Below are positions 17,003-24,844 of a stretch of DNA of 64,000 bases, one piece after another. Position numbers and translations under genes: made by a program. The notes beneath the pieces are model-generated. The model did no database searches and had not been told where the DNA came from. It saw nothing but the letters and a program-made list of their open reading frames with translations. How positions within the stretch are numbered: position 1 is the first letter of the stretch; each line of letters opens with the position of its first letter. The DNA is from Lentisalinibacter sediminis (GTDB lineage: Bacteria > Pseudomonadota > Gammaproteobacteria > Steroidobacterales > Woeseiaceae), in NCBI RefSeq assembly GCF_040706615.1, contig NZ_JAPDRF010000005.1:372001-436000 (forward strand). The letters are read 5' to 3'.

Positions 17003-19249
17003 TCAGAAAAGCTCGATGGGATCGACGTCCAGCGACCACCGCACGCGGCTCGCGCCGGGCGCCTGCTCGGCCTGCTCGCGCAGCCGGGCCAGCAGCCGGT
17101 GCAACGGTGCCCGTTCCGCGCTCTGCAGCAGCAGCTGGCAGCGATAGCGGCCGGCCCGGCGCGCCAGCGGCGCCGTCACCGGCCCCAGCAGGCGGACCTC
17201 TGCGCCGGCGACGGCCGCGAGCGCGGACTTCATCTCGCGCAGGAATGCCATCGCTGCCTCCGGCCGGGTGGCCGAGGCCCGCAGCAGCGCGATGCGAGAA
17301 TAGGGCGGCCAACCGCTGTCCCTGCGTTCCGCCAGTGCGGCCCGCGCGAAGTCGGCATAACCCTGCCGTACGAGCCGCTGCAGCAGGGGGTGCTGCGGGA
17401 AGTCGGTCTGTATCAGTACCTCGCCCGGCCGGTCGGCGCGGCCGGCCCGGCCGGCCACCTGCAGCAGGGTCTGCGCCAGCCGCTCGGCGCTGCGGAAGTC
17501 GCTGCCGAACAGCCCCTGGTCGGCGTTCAGCACGCCCACGAGCGTCAGGCGCGGGAAATGGTGGCCCTTCGAGAGCATCTGGGTGCCTACCAGGATCTGC
17601 GCGCGGCCGCTGCGGGCATCGTCCAGCGCGCTCTCCATGCTGCCCTTGCGCTGGGTGCTGTCGCTGTCGATGCGGCTTACCCGGTAGCCCGCAAACCGGC
17701 TGTGCACCGCCTCTTCCACCCGCTCGGTGCCCCGCCCCAGCGCCGCTACCGTGCCGCCGCACGCCGGGCAGCTCGTGTCCACCGGTCGTTCGCTGCCGCA
17801 GTGGTGGCAGCGCAGGCGCTGGTCGCCCGCATGCAGCGTCATGCGCGCATCGCAGCGGCGGCAATCGGCGACGTGGCCGCAGTCGCGGCAGAGCAGCGTC
17901 GGCGCATAGCCGCGGCGGTTCAGATAGAGCAGCACCTGGCCCTCCTCGGCGAGGTGGCGCTCGATGGCGTCGATCAGCGGTGCCGACAGGCCGTCGATGG
18001 GTGGATGACGCCCCAGGTCCACCAGGCGCAGCGCCGGCGGCGCCGCTCCGCCGGCACGGCGCGGCAGCTCCACCCGCCGGTACAGGCCCCGCTCCACGTT
18101 GGCGAGAGAGTCCAGCGAGGGCGTCGCCGAACCGAGCACCACGGGCACGTCCTCGTGCCGCGCCCGCGCCACGGCCAGGTCCCGGGCCGAATAGCGGAAC
18201 CCTTCCTGCTGCTTCAGGGACGGGTCGTGTTCCTCGTCGACGATGATCAGTCCCGGCCGCGCCAGCGGTGTGAATACCGCAGAGCGGGTGCCCACCACGA
18301 CGCCGGCCGCGCCGGTGCGGGCATCGCGCCAGGCGGCCAGCCTGTCGGCATCGCCGAGGCCGCTGTGCAGAATCACCGGCCGTCGGCCCAGCCGCTCGGT
18401 GAAACGGTCCATCAGCTGGGGCGTCAGGCCGATCTCCGGCACCAGCACCAGCGCCTGGCGGCCGCGGGCCAGCGTGCGCTCGATCAGCGCCAGGTAGACC
18501 TCCGTCTTGCCGCTGCCGGTGACGCCGTCGACCAGCGTGGCCGAGTAACCGTCCGCCGCCGTTGCCGCCGCTACCGCCGCCAGCTGATCTTCGTTCAGGT
18601 CGACGGCGTTTGCCGACGCCGCGCGGGCCTGTCCGCTCTCGGCCGCTGCATCCACCCGCCGCTCGCTGCTCTCGATCAGGCCCTTGTTCTCCAGGGCCTT
18701 GCGCACGCGGCGCCAGGCCGGGCAGAGCCGGTCCAGCTCTGCGGCAGCGAGTCCGCCGGGCGGGGCCGTGGCCAGCGCCGCCAGCAGTTCCGCCTGCCGC
18801 GGTGCCCGCCGCGCTGCTGCGGCGGCGTCGGCCGCCGCTCCCGCCGCGGTCAGATGCCAGCGGGTCTCGGTGCGATGCAGGCTCCGGCCCTCGCGCAGCA
18901 GTGCCGGCAGCGACGCGGCCACGACCTCGCCCACCGGATGGTGGTAGTAGCCGGCGGCGAAGTCGATCAGCCAGGCCAGGCCGGCGTCCACCACCGGCTC
19001 CTCGTCCAGCACGGCGGCGACCCGGCGCAACCGGGAACGCGGCACCTCACTCTCCGCGGCCGTACCCCAGAGCAGCCCGATGCGATGGCGGCGGCCGAAC
19101 GGCACCTTCAGCCGCACGCCGCGGTGCAGCGCTGCGGGGTCGACGCCGGCGGGCGGCAGGTAGTCGAACAGGCGGGACAATGGCGCCTTGATGGCGACTC
19201 TCAGGACCGCGGGGCCGGTCTCGGCGGGTTTCTGCTCGTTGCTTGACAA
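17003..19249 (-). CDS. priA: primosomal protein N' (replication restart helicase PriA)
   Basis: 748-aa superfamily 2 helicase that reloads the replisome at stalled forks. The 3'-DNA-binding N-terminus (LSRLFDYLPPAG) is followed by Walker A (VDGVTGSGKTEVYL), the DEAH-like box (IIVDEEHDPSLK) and zinc-binding cysteines (CRDCGHVADCRRCDARM, then CHHCGSERPVDTSCPACGG). The C-terminal helicase motifs include GTQMLSKGHHFP and QVAGRAGRA. The only in-frame start giving the full N-terminus is TTG 19249, which lacks a clear ribosome-binding site. A DnaA-box sequence begins 2 bp upstream of that codon. Confidence 0.96.
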   Translation of the reverse strand: MSSNEQKPAETGPAVLRVAIKAPLSRLFDYLPPAGVDPAALHRGVRLKVPFGRRHRIGLLWGTAAESEVPRSRLRRVAAVLDEEPVVDAGLAWLIDFAAGYYHHPVGEVVAASLPALLREGRSLHRTETRWHLTAAGAAADAAAAARRAPRQAELLAALATAPPGGLAAAELDRLCPAWRRVRKALENKGLIESSERRVDAAAESGQARAASANAVDLNEDQLAAVAAATAADGYSATLVDGVTGSGKTEVYLALIERTLARGRQALVLVPEIGLTPQLMDRFTERLGRRPVILHSGLGDADRLAAWRDARTGAAGVVVGTRSAVFTPLARPGLIIVDEEHDPSLKQQEGFRYSARDLAVARARHEDVPVVLGSATPSLDSLANVERGLYRRVELPRRAGGAAPPALRLVDLGRHPPIDGLSAPLIDAIERHLAEEGQVLLYLNRRGYAPTLLCRDCGHVADCRRCDARMTLHAGDQRLRCHHCGSERPVDTSCPACGGTVAALGRGTERVEEAVHSRFAGYRVSRIDSDSTQRKGSMESALDDARSGRAQILVGTQMLSKGHHFPRLTLVGVLNADQGLFGSDFRSAERLAQTLLQVAGRAGRADRPGEVLIQTDFPQHPLLQRLVRQGYADFARAALAERRDSGWPPYSRIALLRASATRPEAAMAFLREMKSALAAVAGAEVRLLGPVTAPLARRAGRYRCQLLLQSAERAPLHRLLARLREQAEQAPGASRVRWSLDVDPIELF

Positions 19250-19251
19250 GT

Positions 19252-19272
19252 TGTGGATAAGTCTGTGGATGA
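19252..19272 (-). promoter_or_regulatory. two DnaA-box sequences upstream of priA
   Basis: TGTGGATAA (19252-19260) is, on the minus strand, a perfect consensus DnaA box TTATCCACA. TGTGGATGA (19264-19272) is the same site with one mismatch. The two share orientation and are spaced 12 bp. They lie in the priA leader, so DnaA binding would block or tune priA expression. No oriC-like cluster or AT-rich unwinding region is visible around them. Confidence 0.55.
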
Positions 19273-19572
19273 AAGCCCGCCGGCCGGCCGGAAAGCGGCC
19301 CCGACGCCCGCCGGTGCGGATCTGGAGCGAGTGCTATCGGCCGACCGATCAGTCAATGAAATCAGACCCTTGAGCGGATCCGGCCGCGGTCAGGCCGACG
19401 CCGTCGGGTTGCCATGAAACTGCAATATCCCCTGTGCAAAGGAACAGCGTCCTGCTTGTCAACCGGAGCCCTGCCGGCGCGTTAGGAGACTGTACGCGAA
19501 CATAGTGTAATGCTTACGGGAGTCAAGCATGGAGGCCGTACAGCGGACGGTGACCGTCGTGAGGGCGCTCGC
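19273..19572. other. intergenic region between priA and sigma-factor gene
   Basis: About 300 bp divergent spacer. It has a GC-rich stretch with alternating CCGG next to the DnaA boxes, then less GC-rich sequence from about 19340. A TTGTCA hexamer near 19457 could be a -35 box for the sigma gene, but no convincing -10 was found. The start of the sigma-factor gene may extend to ATG 19510 inside this region. Confidence 0.4.
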
Positions 19573-20235
19573 ATGAGCCGGGGCGCGAGCAGGGCGGTCG
19601 TCGGCGTCGCGGCGCTGGAGCGCCAATGGGATAGTCGATCGGATTGCACGGCGGATCGTCGGACAGTTTGCCGGGCGGAGCGAGGAGCGAGGGCACTGGA
19701 GCAGGAGCAACAACTGAATGCCTTCCTCGCCGGCGTGGAGCGGCGGGCCCTGCGCATCGCCGAGATCGGCATCGGCGACCGGGACGAGGCCATGGACCTC
19801 GTCCAGGACGCTATGATCCGGCTGGTGCGAAAGTACGCCCGACGCCCCGAGTCGGAATGGGCGCCGCTGTTCTTCCGCATCCTGACGAACCGGGTGCGCG
19901 ACAGCCAGCGCCGCCGGGCCGTGCGCAACCGGGTCATCTCCTGGTTCGGCGGGGACGACGACGACGGCCGCCCCGACCCGGTGGCCGAAGCCCCGGACCG
20001 GACCTCCGGAGCGCCCGACGAACAGCTGGAGATGCGCGAGACGTTGGCCGTGCTGGAGACGGCCATCCGGGCGCTGCCGGCGCGGCAGCAGGAGGCATTC
20101 ATGCTGCGCAACTTCGAGGGTCTGGACGTGGCGGCTACCGCGGCGGCGATGGGCTGCTCCGAGGGCAGCGTGAAGACACATTATTCGCGTGCCGTGCATT
20201 CGTTGCGGGCACGCCTGGGCGAGATCTGGAAATGA
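19573..20235 (+). CDS. RNA polymerase sigma-70 family (ECF-like) sigma factor
   Basis: 220 aa from ATG 19573 (GAGGG upstream), or 241 aa from ATG 19510. Homology seems to begin only at EQEQQLNAFLAGVERRALRIAE, so the first ~40 residues may be untranslated. Region 2 contains DEAMDLVQDAMIRLVRKY and the -10 recognition stretch; region 4 contains LPARQQEAFMLRNFEGLDVAATAA and the HTH CSEGSVKTHYSRAV. A very acidic linker (GDDDDGR) separates the two. It is the first gene of a four-gene overlapping operon; a sigma gene followed by small membrane and DUF3106 proteins is a recurring arrangement in beta- and gammaproteobacteria. Confidence 0.9.
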   Translation: MSRGASRAVVGVAALERQWDSRSDCTADRRTVCRAERGARALEQEQQLNAFLAGVERRALRIAEIGIGDRDEAMDLVQDAMIRLVRKYARRPESEWAPLFFRILTNRVRDSQRRRAVRNRVISWFGGDDDDGRPDPVAEAPDRTSGAPDEQLEMRETLAVLETAIRALPARQQEAFMLRNFEGLDVAATAAAMGCSEGSVKTHYSRAVHSLRARLGEIWK

Positions 20236-20684
20236 AACACGGGCGACACGACGACGGTGGTCATGACCATGGTCATGGCGATGGATACGAAGGCGGCGAC
20301 GGTGCGCTCGAGGAGCGGACCCGGCGCGCGTTCGACGACAGCGTGGAGGCGCTGGATGCAGCGACGCTCTCGCGGCTGAACCGCGCCCGCCAGGCCGCGC
20401 TGGCCGGCGCCGGCGGCGGCCGCGTGGCGTCGGGCTGGAGGCCCGTTGCCACCGCGGCGGCGGTGGCGGTATTGGCCGTCGCGTTGTGGCTGGGACAGAC
20501 ACCGCAGGAACCGCTGGCGGAGCGTGAGACGGTCGTTGCGGTGGCGCCGGAGGAGGCGGAGGACCTCGAGATCGTGCTCCAGGACGAGAATCTCGACATG
20601 CTGGCCGAGCTCGAATTCTATGACTGGGTGGACTCGGAAGAGGGCTTCCGGGGCGAGCCGGTCGGGAGCGGCAACATTGGCTGA
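20232..20684 (+). CDS. His-rich single-pass membrane protein, putative anti-sigma (DUF3619-like)
   Basis: 150 aa, starting in an ATGA overlap with the sigma gene. The first 18 residues hold five histidines (H3, H6, H11, H13, H15) with acidic neighbours, a possible metal-binding tail. An acidic helix (ALEERTRRAFDDSVEALDAATLSRL) typical of DUF3619-type proteins follows, then one membrane segment (about 75-92, ATAAAVAVLAVALWLG). The acidic periplasmic tail contains LDMLAELEFYDWVD. Position and topology suggest it holds the sigma factor at the membrane; this is inference. Confidence 0.75.
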   Translation: MKHGRHDDGGHDHGHGDGYEGGDGALEERTRRAFDDSVEALDAATLSRLNRARQAALAGAGGGRVASGWRPVATAAAVAVLAVALWLGQTPQEPLAERETVVAVAPEEAEDLEIVLQDENLDMLAELEFYDWVDSEEGFRGEPVGSGNIG

Positions 20685-21003
20685 CGCGGCAAAGCAACGG
20701 AGCCTGGCGGCCGCGGCCTGCGCGCGGCGACGCGGCGGCATTGCGGCAGGTGTGCTACCCATCCTGGCGTCGCTGACCATGGTACCGGTTGCGGCAATGA
20801 CGCCGGCCCATGCCGGTGAGTCACCGGGCGACGCGGAGCAGCCGCACGACATGGCGTTCATCGAATACCTCGGCAGCTGGGAAGAGGATGACAGTGACTG
20901 GATTGCGCTCGCCGGCACGGCGCCGGAGGCATCGGAAGGCCGGCAGCCGTCGGCGGAGCGCGATAAGGGTGAGGAGAATGGGACCGATGAAGACACGTGT
21001 TGA
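20677..21003 (+). CDS. small exported protein of the sigma/DUF3106 operon
   Basis: 108 aa from TTG 20677, which overlaps the end of the preceding gene by 8 bp. A signal-peptide-like segment (ARRRGGIAAGVLPILASLTMVPVAAM) ends near AHA, followed by a short acidic domain with FIEYLGSWEEDDSDWIAL. That FIEYLGSWE-type motif appears in small proteins at the equivalent place in related operons, as far as I recall. Function unknown; its place between a putative anti-sigma and a DUF3106 protein suggests a role in envelope signalling. Confidence 0.65.
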   Translation: MADAAKQRSLAAAACARRRGGIAAGVLPILASLTMVPVAAMTPAHAGESPGDAEQPHDMAFIEYLGSWEEDDSDWIALAGTAPEASEGRQPSAERDKGEENGTDEDTC

Positions 21004-21526
21004 TAGGGCGACCAAGGCGCAACCGGCAGGCGCGGCGGGCACGGCAGCCGTGCTGCGCGTCCTGCTGCTGGCGGCACTGCTGCTTGCCGGGGCGGCGACG
21101 GCGCTGGCACAGGAGCAGCCGGAGGGACCGGCCTGGGATGCGCTCACCGGCGAGCAGCAGCGGGTGCTGGCCCGCTTCGAGGACCGCTGGGAGGAGATGC
21201 CCGCGGAGCGGCGGCACAGGCTGGCGAGCGGCACGGAGCGCTGGCTGGACATGAGCCCGGACGAGCGGGAGGCGGCGCGGGAGCGATTCATGCGCTGGCG
21301 CGATCTCAGCGAAGAACAGCGGGCACGCATCCGCGAGCGTTACGAGACCTTCCGCGAACTGCCGCCGGAAGAGCGTGAGCGTATCCGCCGCAACTTCGAG
21401 CGCTTCCGGGGCCTGCCGGAAGAACGCCGCCAGGAGCTGCGGGAGCGGTGGCGGTCGCTCAGCCCCGAGCAGCGCCAGAACGTCCGTGAGCGCATGCGTG
21501 ACCGGCGTCCGCCCAGAGGACGATGA
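20978..21526 (+). CDS. DUF3106 domain-containing exported protein
   Basis: About 182 aa from ATG 20978 (AAGGGTGAGGAG upstream); ATG 20987 is an alternative. A signal peptide (VLRVLLLAALLLAGAATALA) precedes a highly charged helical domain made of repeats of roughly 14-15 residues, each with a Leu-Pro/Ser-x-Glu-x-Arg core (DMSPDEREAARERF, DLSEEQRARIRERY, ELPPEERERIRRNF, GLPEERRQELRERW, SLSPEQRQNVRERM). The repeats recall CpxP/LTXXQ periplasmic sensors, but that is only a resemblance. It overlaps the previous gene by 26 bp and ends the operon. Confidence 0.85.
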   Translation: MGPMKTRVDRATKAQPAGAAGTAAVLRVLLLAALLLAGAATALAQEQPEGPAWDALTGEQQRVLARFEDRWEEMPAERRHRLASGTERWLDMSPDEREAARERFMRWRDLSEEQRARIRERYETFRELPPEERERIRRNFERFRGLPEERRQELRERWRSLSPEQRQNVRERMRDRRPPRGR

Positions 21527-21666
21527 CAGGGAACAATGACGAGGGACACTGAGGAGGGCCGCTCACCAGACGACGACCGCACCGTCATCCTGCTGTCACA
21601 CCCCTCAGGTTGCATTTCCCCGGTCTTGGGGCAAACTAAGCCGGCGCCCCCGGGGGGACGTGACAC

Positions 21667-22314
21667 ATGCAGGCTATCAGCACAGAGAGTATCTTCCAGC
21701 AGGTCCTGCGCACGGACGTGGCAGGCATGCCGCTGGAATGGATCGACTACCGCGAGGCGGTCCGCCTCTATCACACGGGGCAGGTCGCCTATGCCTGCGG
21801 CACGCTCCTCTATACGCTCCACGGCGGCTACAACGCGCTGACCGGGCAACGCAGTGCGGTGGACGTGAACTCGATCATCGCCACCCACGGCACCCACCAG
21901 AGCCTCGCCGCCAATCGGGAGCATTACGTGCCGCCGCTCAACAACCGCACGCTGTTCCGGCGCGACGCGAACCTGTGTCTGTACTGCGGCCTGGTGTTCC
22001 AGACCCGCGAGCTGACCCGCGACCACGTCACGCCCATCTCCCAGGGCGGCAGGGATCTCTGGACCAACGTGGCCACCGCGTGCCGGCGCTGCAACAACCA
22101 CAAGGGCGGGCGCACGCCGGAGCAGGCGGGCATGCAGCTCATCGCCATCCCCTTCACGCCGAGCTACGCGGAGTACATCTACCTGAAGGGCCGGCGGGTG
22201 CTGGCCGACCAGATGGAGTACCTGCTGGCGCACATCCCGCGTTCCAGCCCGCTGCACGCGCGCCTGCGCGACCACCTGCAGGCCAACGCCGCCGGCATGG
22301 CGATGCCTGCCTGA
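21667..22314 (+). CDS. HNH endonuclease family protein
   Basis: 215 aa. The HNH domain occupies about residues 95-150: the zinc knuckle CLYCGLVFQ, then LTRDHVTPISQGGRDLW, NVATACRRCNNHKGG (second CxxC and the Asn/His positions). The N-terminal 90 residues have no recognised domain. HNH proteins of this stand-alone form are common in proteobacteria; the target is unknown. It is followed after 16 bp by a 5'-3' exonuclease gene, so the two may act together on DNA. The preceding 140 bp (21527-21666) hold no clear promoter. Confidence 0.9.
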   Translation: MQAISTESIFQQVLRTDVAGMPLEWIDYREAVRLYHTGQVAYACGTLLYTLHGGYNALTGQRSAVDVNSIIATHGTHQSLAANREHYVPPLNNRTLFRRDANLCLYCGLVFQTRELTRDHVTPISQGGRDLWTNVATACRRCNNHKGGRTPEQAGMQLIAIPFTPSYAEYIYLKGRRVLADQMEYLLAHIPRSSPLHARLRDHLQANAAGMAMPA

Positions 22315-22330
22315 GGGCAGCGGCGGGCAA

Positions 22331-23224
22331 GTGCTCTATCTGATCGACGCCAGCGTCTACGTCTTCCGCGCCTGGTTCTCGCTGCCCGACGACATGGTCG
22401 ACGGCGACGGCAATCCCGTGAACGCGCTGTTCGGTTTCGCCCGCTTCCTGGCGGACTTCGTGGAGGAGGTGCGGCCCGAGTACATCGCCGTGGCCTTCGA
22501 CGAGAGTCTCGCCAGCTCCTTCCGCAACGAGATCTATCCCGCCTACAAGGCCAACCGGGATCCCGCGCCGCCGGAACTCGAACGTCAGTTCCGCCAGTGC
22601 CGGGCCTTCACCCGGGCGCTCGGGCTCGCCGAGTGCGCGAGCCCGCTGTACGAGGCCGACGACCTTATCGGCGCGCTGGTCGTCGACGGCCGCGCCCGCG
22701 GCCTGCCGGCGACCATCGTCAGCCGGGACAAGGACCTGGCCCAGCTCCTGTCGGCGAAGGACACGCTGTGGGACTACGCGGGCCGCCGCCGCCTCGGCTA
22801 CGAGCAGATACCGGAGGCCTTCGGCGTGTGGCCGGAGCAGATCGCCGACTTCCTGGCGCTGGCGGGTGACGCGGTGGACAACATCCCCGGCGTGCCTGGC
22901 GTGGGCAAAAAGACGGCGGCGGCGCTGCTCGGCCACTTCGGCAGCCTGGACGTGATCTATGCCAACCTGGACCGGGTGTGCGACGTACCGGTGCGCGGCG
23001 CCGCGAAGCTGGCTGCCCGGCTGCAGGAGCACCGGGCGGCGGCGATGCTCGCTCGGCAGCTCACCGCGATCGCCTGCGATGCGCCGCTCGAGTTCCGCTC
23101 CGCCGAAGCGCGCCGGCGCACACCCGACATGGTTGCGCTGCACGGTGTCTGCGACGAGGCCGGTTTCGGCACGGCGCTCAGGCGCCAGTGCGAGCGCATC
23201 GCCTCGTTGAACGCCGCCCTCTGA
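22331..23224 (+). CDS. 5'-3' exonuclease / flap endonuclease (Pol I N-domain type)
   Basis: 297 aa, stand-alone relative of the PolA 5'-nuclease domain (as ExoIX/Xni). Metal-binding acidic residues are seen in YLIDASVYVFRAW, VAFDES, YEADDLIGALVV and VSRDKDLAQLL. The helix-hairpin-helix with a bound metal is GDAVDNIPGVPGVGKKTA. All expected carboxylates appear present, so it should be active. The start is GTG 22331. It ends 3 bp before the fructosamine kinase gene. Confidence 0.93.
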   Translation: MLYLIDASVYVFRAWFSLPDDMVDGDGNPVNALFGFARFLADFVEEVRPEYIAVAFDESLASSFRNEIYPAYKANRDPAPPELERQFRQCRAFTRALGLAECASPLYEADDLIGALVVDGRARGLPATIVSRDKDLAQLLSAKDTLWDYAGRRRLGYEQIPEAFGVWPEQIADFLALAGDAVDNIPGVPGVGKKTAAALLGHFGSLDVIYANLDRVCDVPVRGAAKLAARLQEHRAAAMLARQLTAIACDAPLEFRSAEARRRTPDMVALHGVCDEAGFGTALRRQCERIASLNAAL

Positions 23225-23227
23225 GCC

Positions 23228-24097
23228 GTGACGGAGTCACTCGCCGACGCCATTGCCGCCGCCTGCGGCATCCGCATCGATGCTGCCAGTCTGCGGCCGC
23301 TGGGCGGCGGCAGCATCAACGCGGCGGCCCGGGTGGACAGCGACGCCGGTCCCCTGTTCCTGAAGAGCAACCGGGCCGACGGCTACGAGATGTTCGCCGC
23401 CGAGGCCGAGGGCCTGGCCGAACTGGACGCGGCGGGCGCCGTGCGCGTGCCCCGGGTCCACGGGCTGGGCGTCGACGGAGGGCGTGCCTGGCTGCTGCTC
23501 GAGTTTCTCGAACTCGGCCCGGCGGATACCGGCTGCCGGCGGCGGCTGGGGACGGCGCTGGCAGCATTGCATCGCCATACCGCCGAGCGCCACGGCTGGC
23601 ACCGGGACAACACCATCGGCTCCACGCCACAGCCGAACGGGCGGGATGACGACTGGGTACGGTTCCTGGCGGAGAAGCGCATCGGCTTCCAGCTGGGGCT
23701 GGCCGAACGCAACGGCTACGGACGCGACCTCGGCGCGGATGGCGAGGCGCTGCTGGCCCGGCTCGCCGACTTCTTCGCCGACTACACGCCGGTGCCATCA
23801 CTGCTGCACGGCGATCTCTGGGGAGGCAACTTCGCCGCGGCGGATGGCGAGCCGGTGATCTACGACCCGGCGGTCTACTACGGCGACCGGGAGACGGACA
23901 TCGCCATGACCGAGCTGTTCGGCGGTTTCGGTGCCGAATTCCACGCGGCCTACGGCGCGGCCTGGCCGCTGGACGCCGGCTACGCGGTGCGCCGGGACCT
24001 CTATCAGCTCTACCACGTGCTGAACCACCTGAATCTCTTCGGCGGCGGTTATCTCTCCCAGGCCCGCGGGTTGCTCGGTCGCCTGCTCGCCGCCTGA
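23228..24097 (+). CDS. fructosamine kinase family protein
   Basis: 289 aa, GTG start. A protein-kinase-like fold of the FN3K/YniA type: LGGGSINAAARV at the nucleotide loop, FLKSN (Lys), the catalytic loop LLHGDLWGGNF and the metal site IYDPAVYYGDRETDIAM. These enzymes phosphorylate sugars attached to amino groups, releasing glycation adducts (protein deglycation). The length is standard. It is the third gene of the HNH-exonuclease-kinase run and converges with the VOC gene. Confidence 0.93.
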   Translation: MTESLADAIAAACGIRIDAASLRPLGGGSINAAARVDSDAGPLFLKSNRADGYEMFAAEAEGLAELDAAGAVRVPRVHGLGVDGGRAWLLLEFLELGPADTGCRRRLGTALAALHRHTAERHGWHRDNTIGSTPQPNGRDDDWVRFLAEKRIGFQLGLAERNGYGRDLGADGEALLARLADFFADYTPVPSLLHGDLWGGNFAAADGEPVIYDPAVYYGDRETDIAMTELFGGFGAEFHAAYGAAWPLDAGYAVRRDLYQLYHVLNHLNLFGGGYLSQARGLLGRLLAA

Positions 24098-24122
24098 GCC
24101 GGCCTTTCCCGGGCCGAGCCGT

Positions 24123-24842
24123 TCAGCTGGTCCAGTAGTCGGAATCGAGCAGCGCGATGTCGGTTCCTTCCGGCGCCCGGATCGTGCCCCGACTCTCGCC
24201 CGGCAGGTCCGGCCCGGCGCCGGGGAAGACGCCCAGCCGGTCCAGTGCCGCCTGCAGCGCCGCGGCATCGGTAATGCGGTAGACGAGCAGGGGCCGTGCG
24301 AGCGCGGGCCGCGTGCCCAGCGCCAGCACCAGGCCGTCCACGGCGAGTCGGAAGCGGGGTTCCGGTTCCTCCCGGTGCGCCGCCAGCCGGGGCGCGAGCG
24401 GCGCCCAGAAGTGGGCGGCGGCGAGCGCATCGCGCACGGGCAGGGCGAGTTCCAGGCACTCACCCAGCAGCGAGGGAGGGGGCATCTCCGGTGCCGGGGA
24501 ATAGGTACGCGCCTCCACCAGCATGGCGGCGGTGCCGTCCGGGTCGCGCAGTACGGCACGGTTGAACTCGTCCTCGCCGAGCCGCGTGTCTTCGAACTCG
24601 GTGCCGGCATCCTGGAGCGTGAGCACGTATCGGCGCAGCGAAGGTTGCACGAGGGTGACGACCGGGCTTGCGACCGGGCCCTCGTGCAGCCCGATGAACA
24701 CCGTACCGTCGGTCACCACCGCGTACTTGTGCGGCCAGACCTCGCCGACGGCCAGTTCCGTGAAACCCAGCGTGCGATAGAAATGCAGCGACTCCAGGAT
24801 GTCCGGCGCAGCGAGGCCGAGCTCCAGGAAGCGTCCGGCCAC
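24123..24842 (-). CDS. VOC (glyoxalase-fold) family protein
   Basis: 239 aa from GTG 24842, preceded by GAGGA at 8 bp and lying 2 bp after hemH. The N-terminal half shows a vicinal-oxygen-chelate module (FLELGLAAPDILESLHFYRTLGF ... VVTDGTVFIGLHE ... DPDGTAAMLVEARTYSP). The second half (CLELALPVRDALAAAHFWAPLA to the end) looks like a second, more diverged module. Metal ligands are not obviously complete, so it may be a binding protein rather than an enzyme. It is the last gene of the hemH pair. Confidence 0.8.
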   Translation of the reverse strand: MAGRFLELGLAAPDILESLHFYRTLGFTELAVGEVWPHKYAVVTDGTVFIGLHEGPVASPVVTLVQPSLRRYVLTLQDAGTEFEDTRLGEDEFNRAVLRDPDGTAAMLVEARTYSPAPEMPPPSLLGECLELALPVRDALAAAHFWAPLAPRLAAHREEPEPRFRLAVDGLVLALGTRPALARPLLVYRITDAAALQAALDRLGVFPGAGPDLPGESRGTIRAPEGTDIALLDSDYWTS

Positions 24843-24844
24843 CG

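Noticed and set aside
19252..19272. DnaA boxes considered as chromosomal origin
   Set aside because: Only two boxes, no AT-rich unwinding element, and no dnaA, dnaN, rpmH or gidA nearby.
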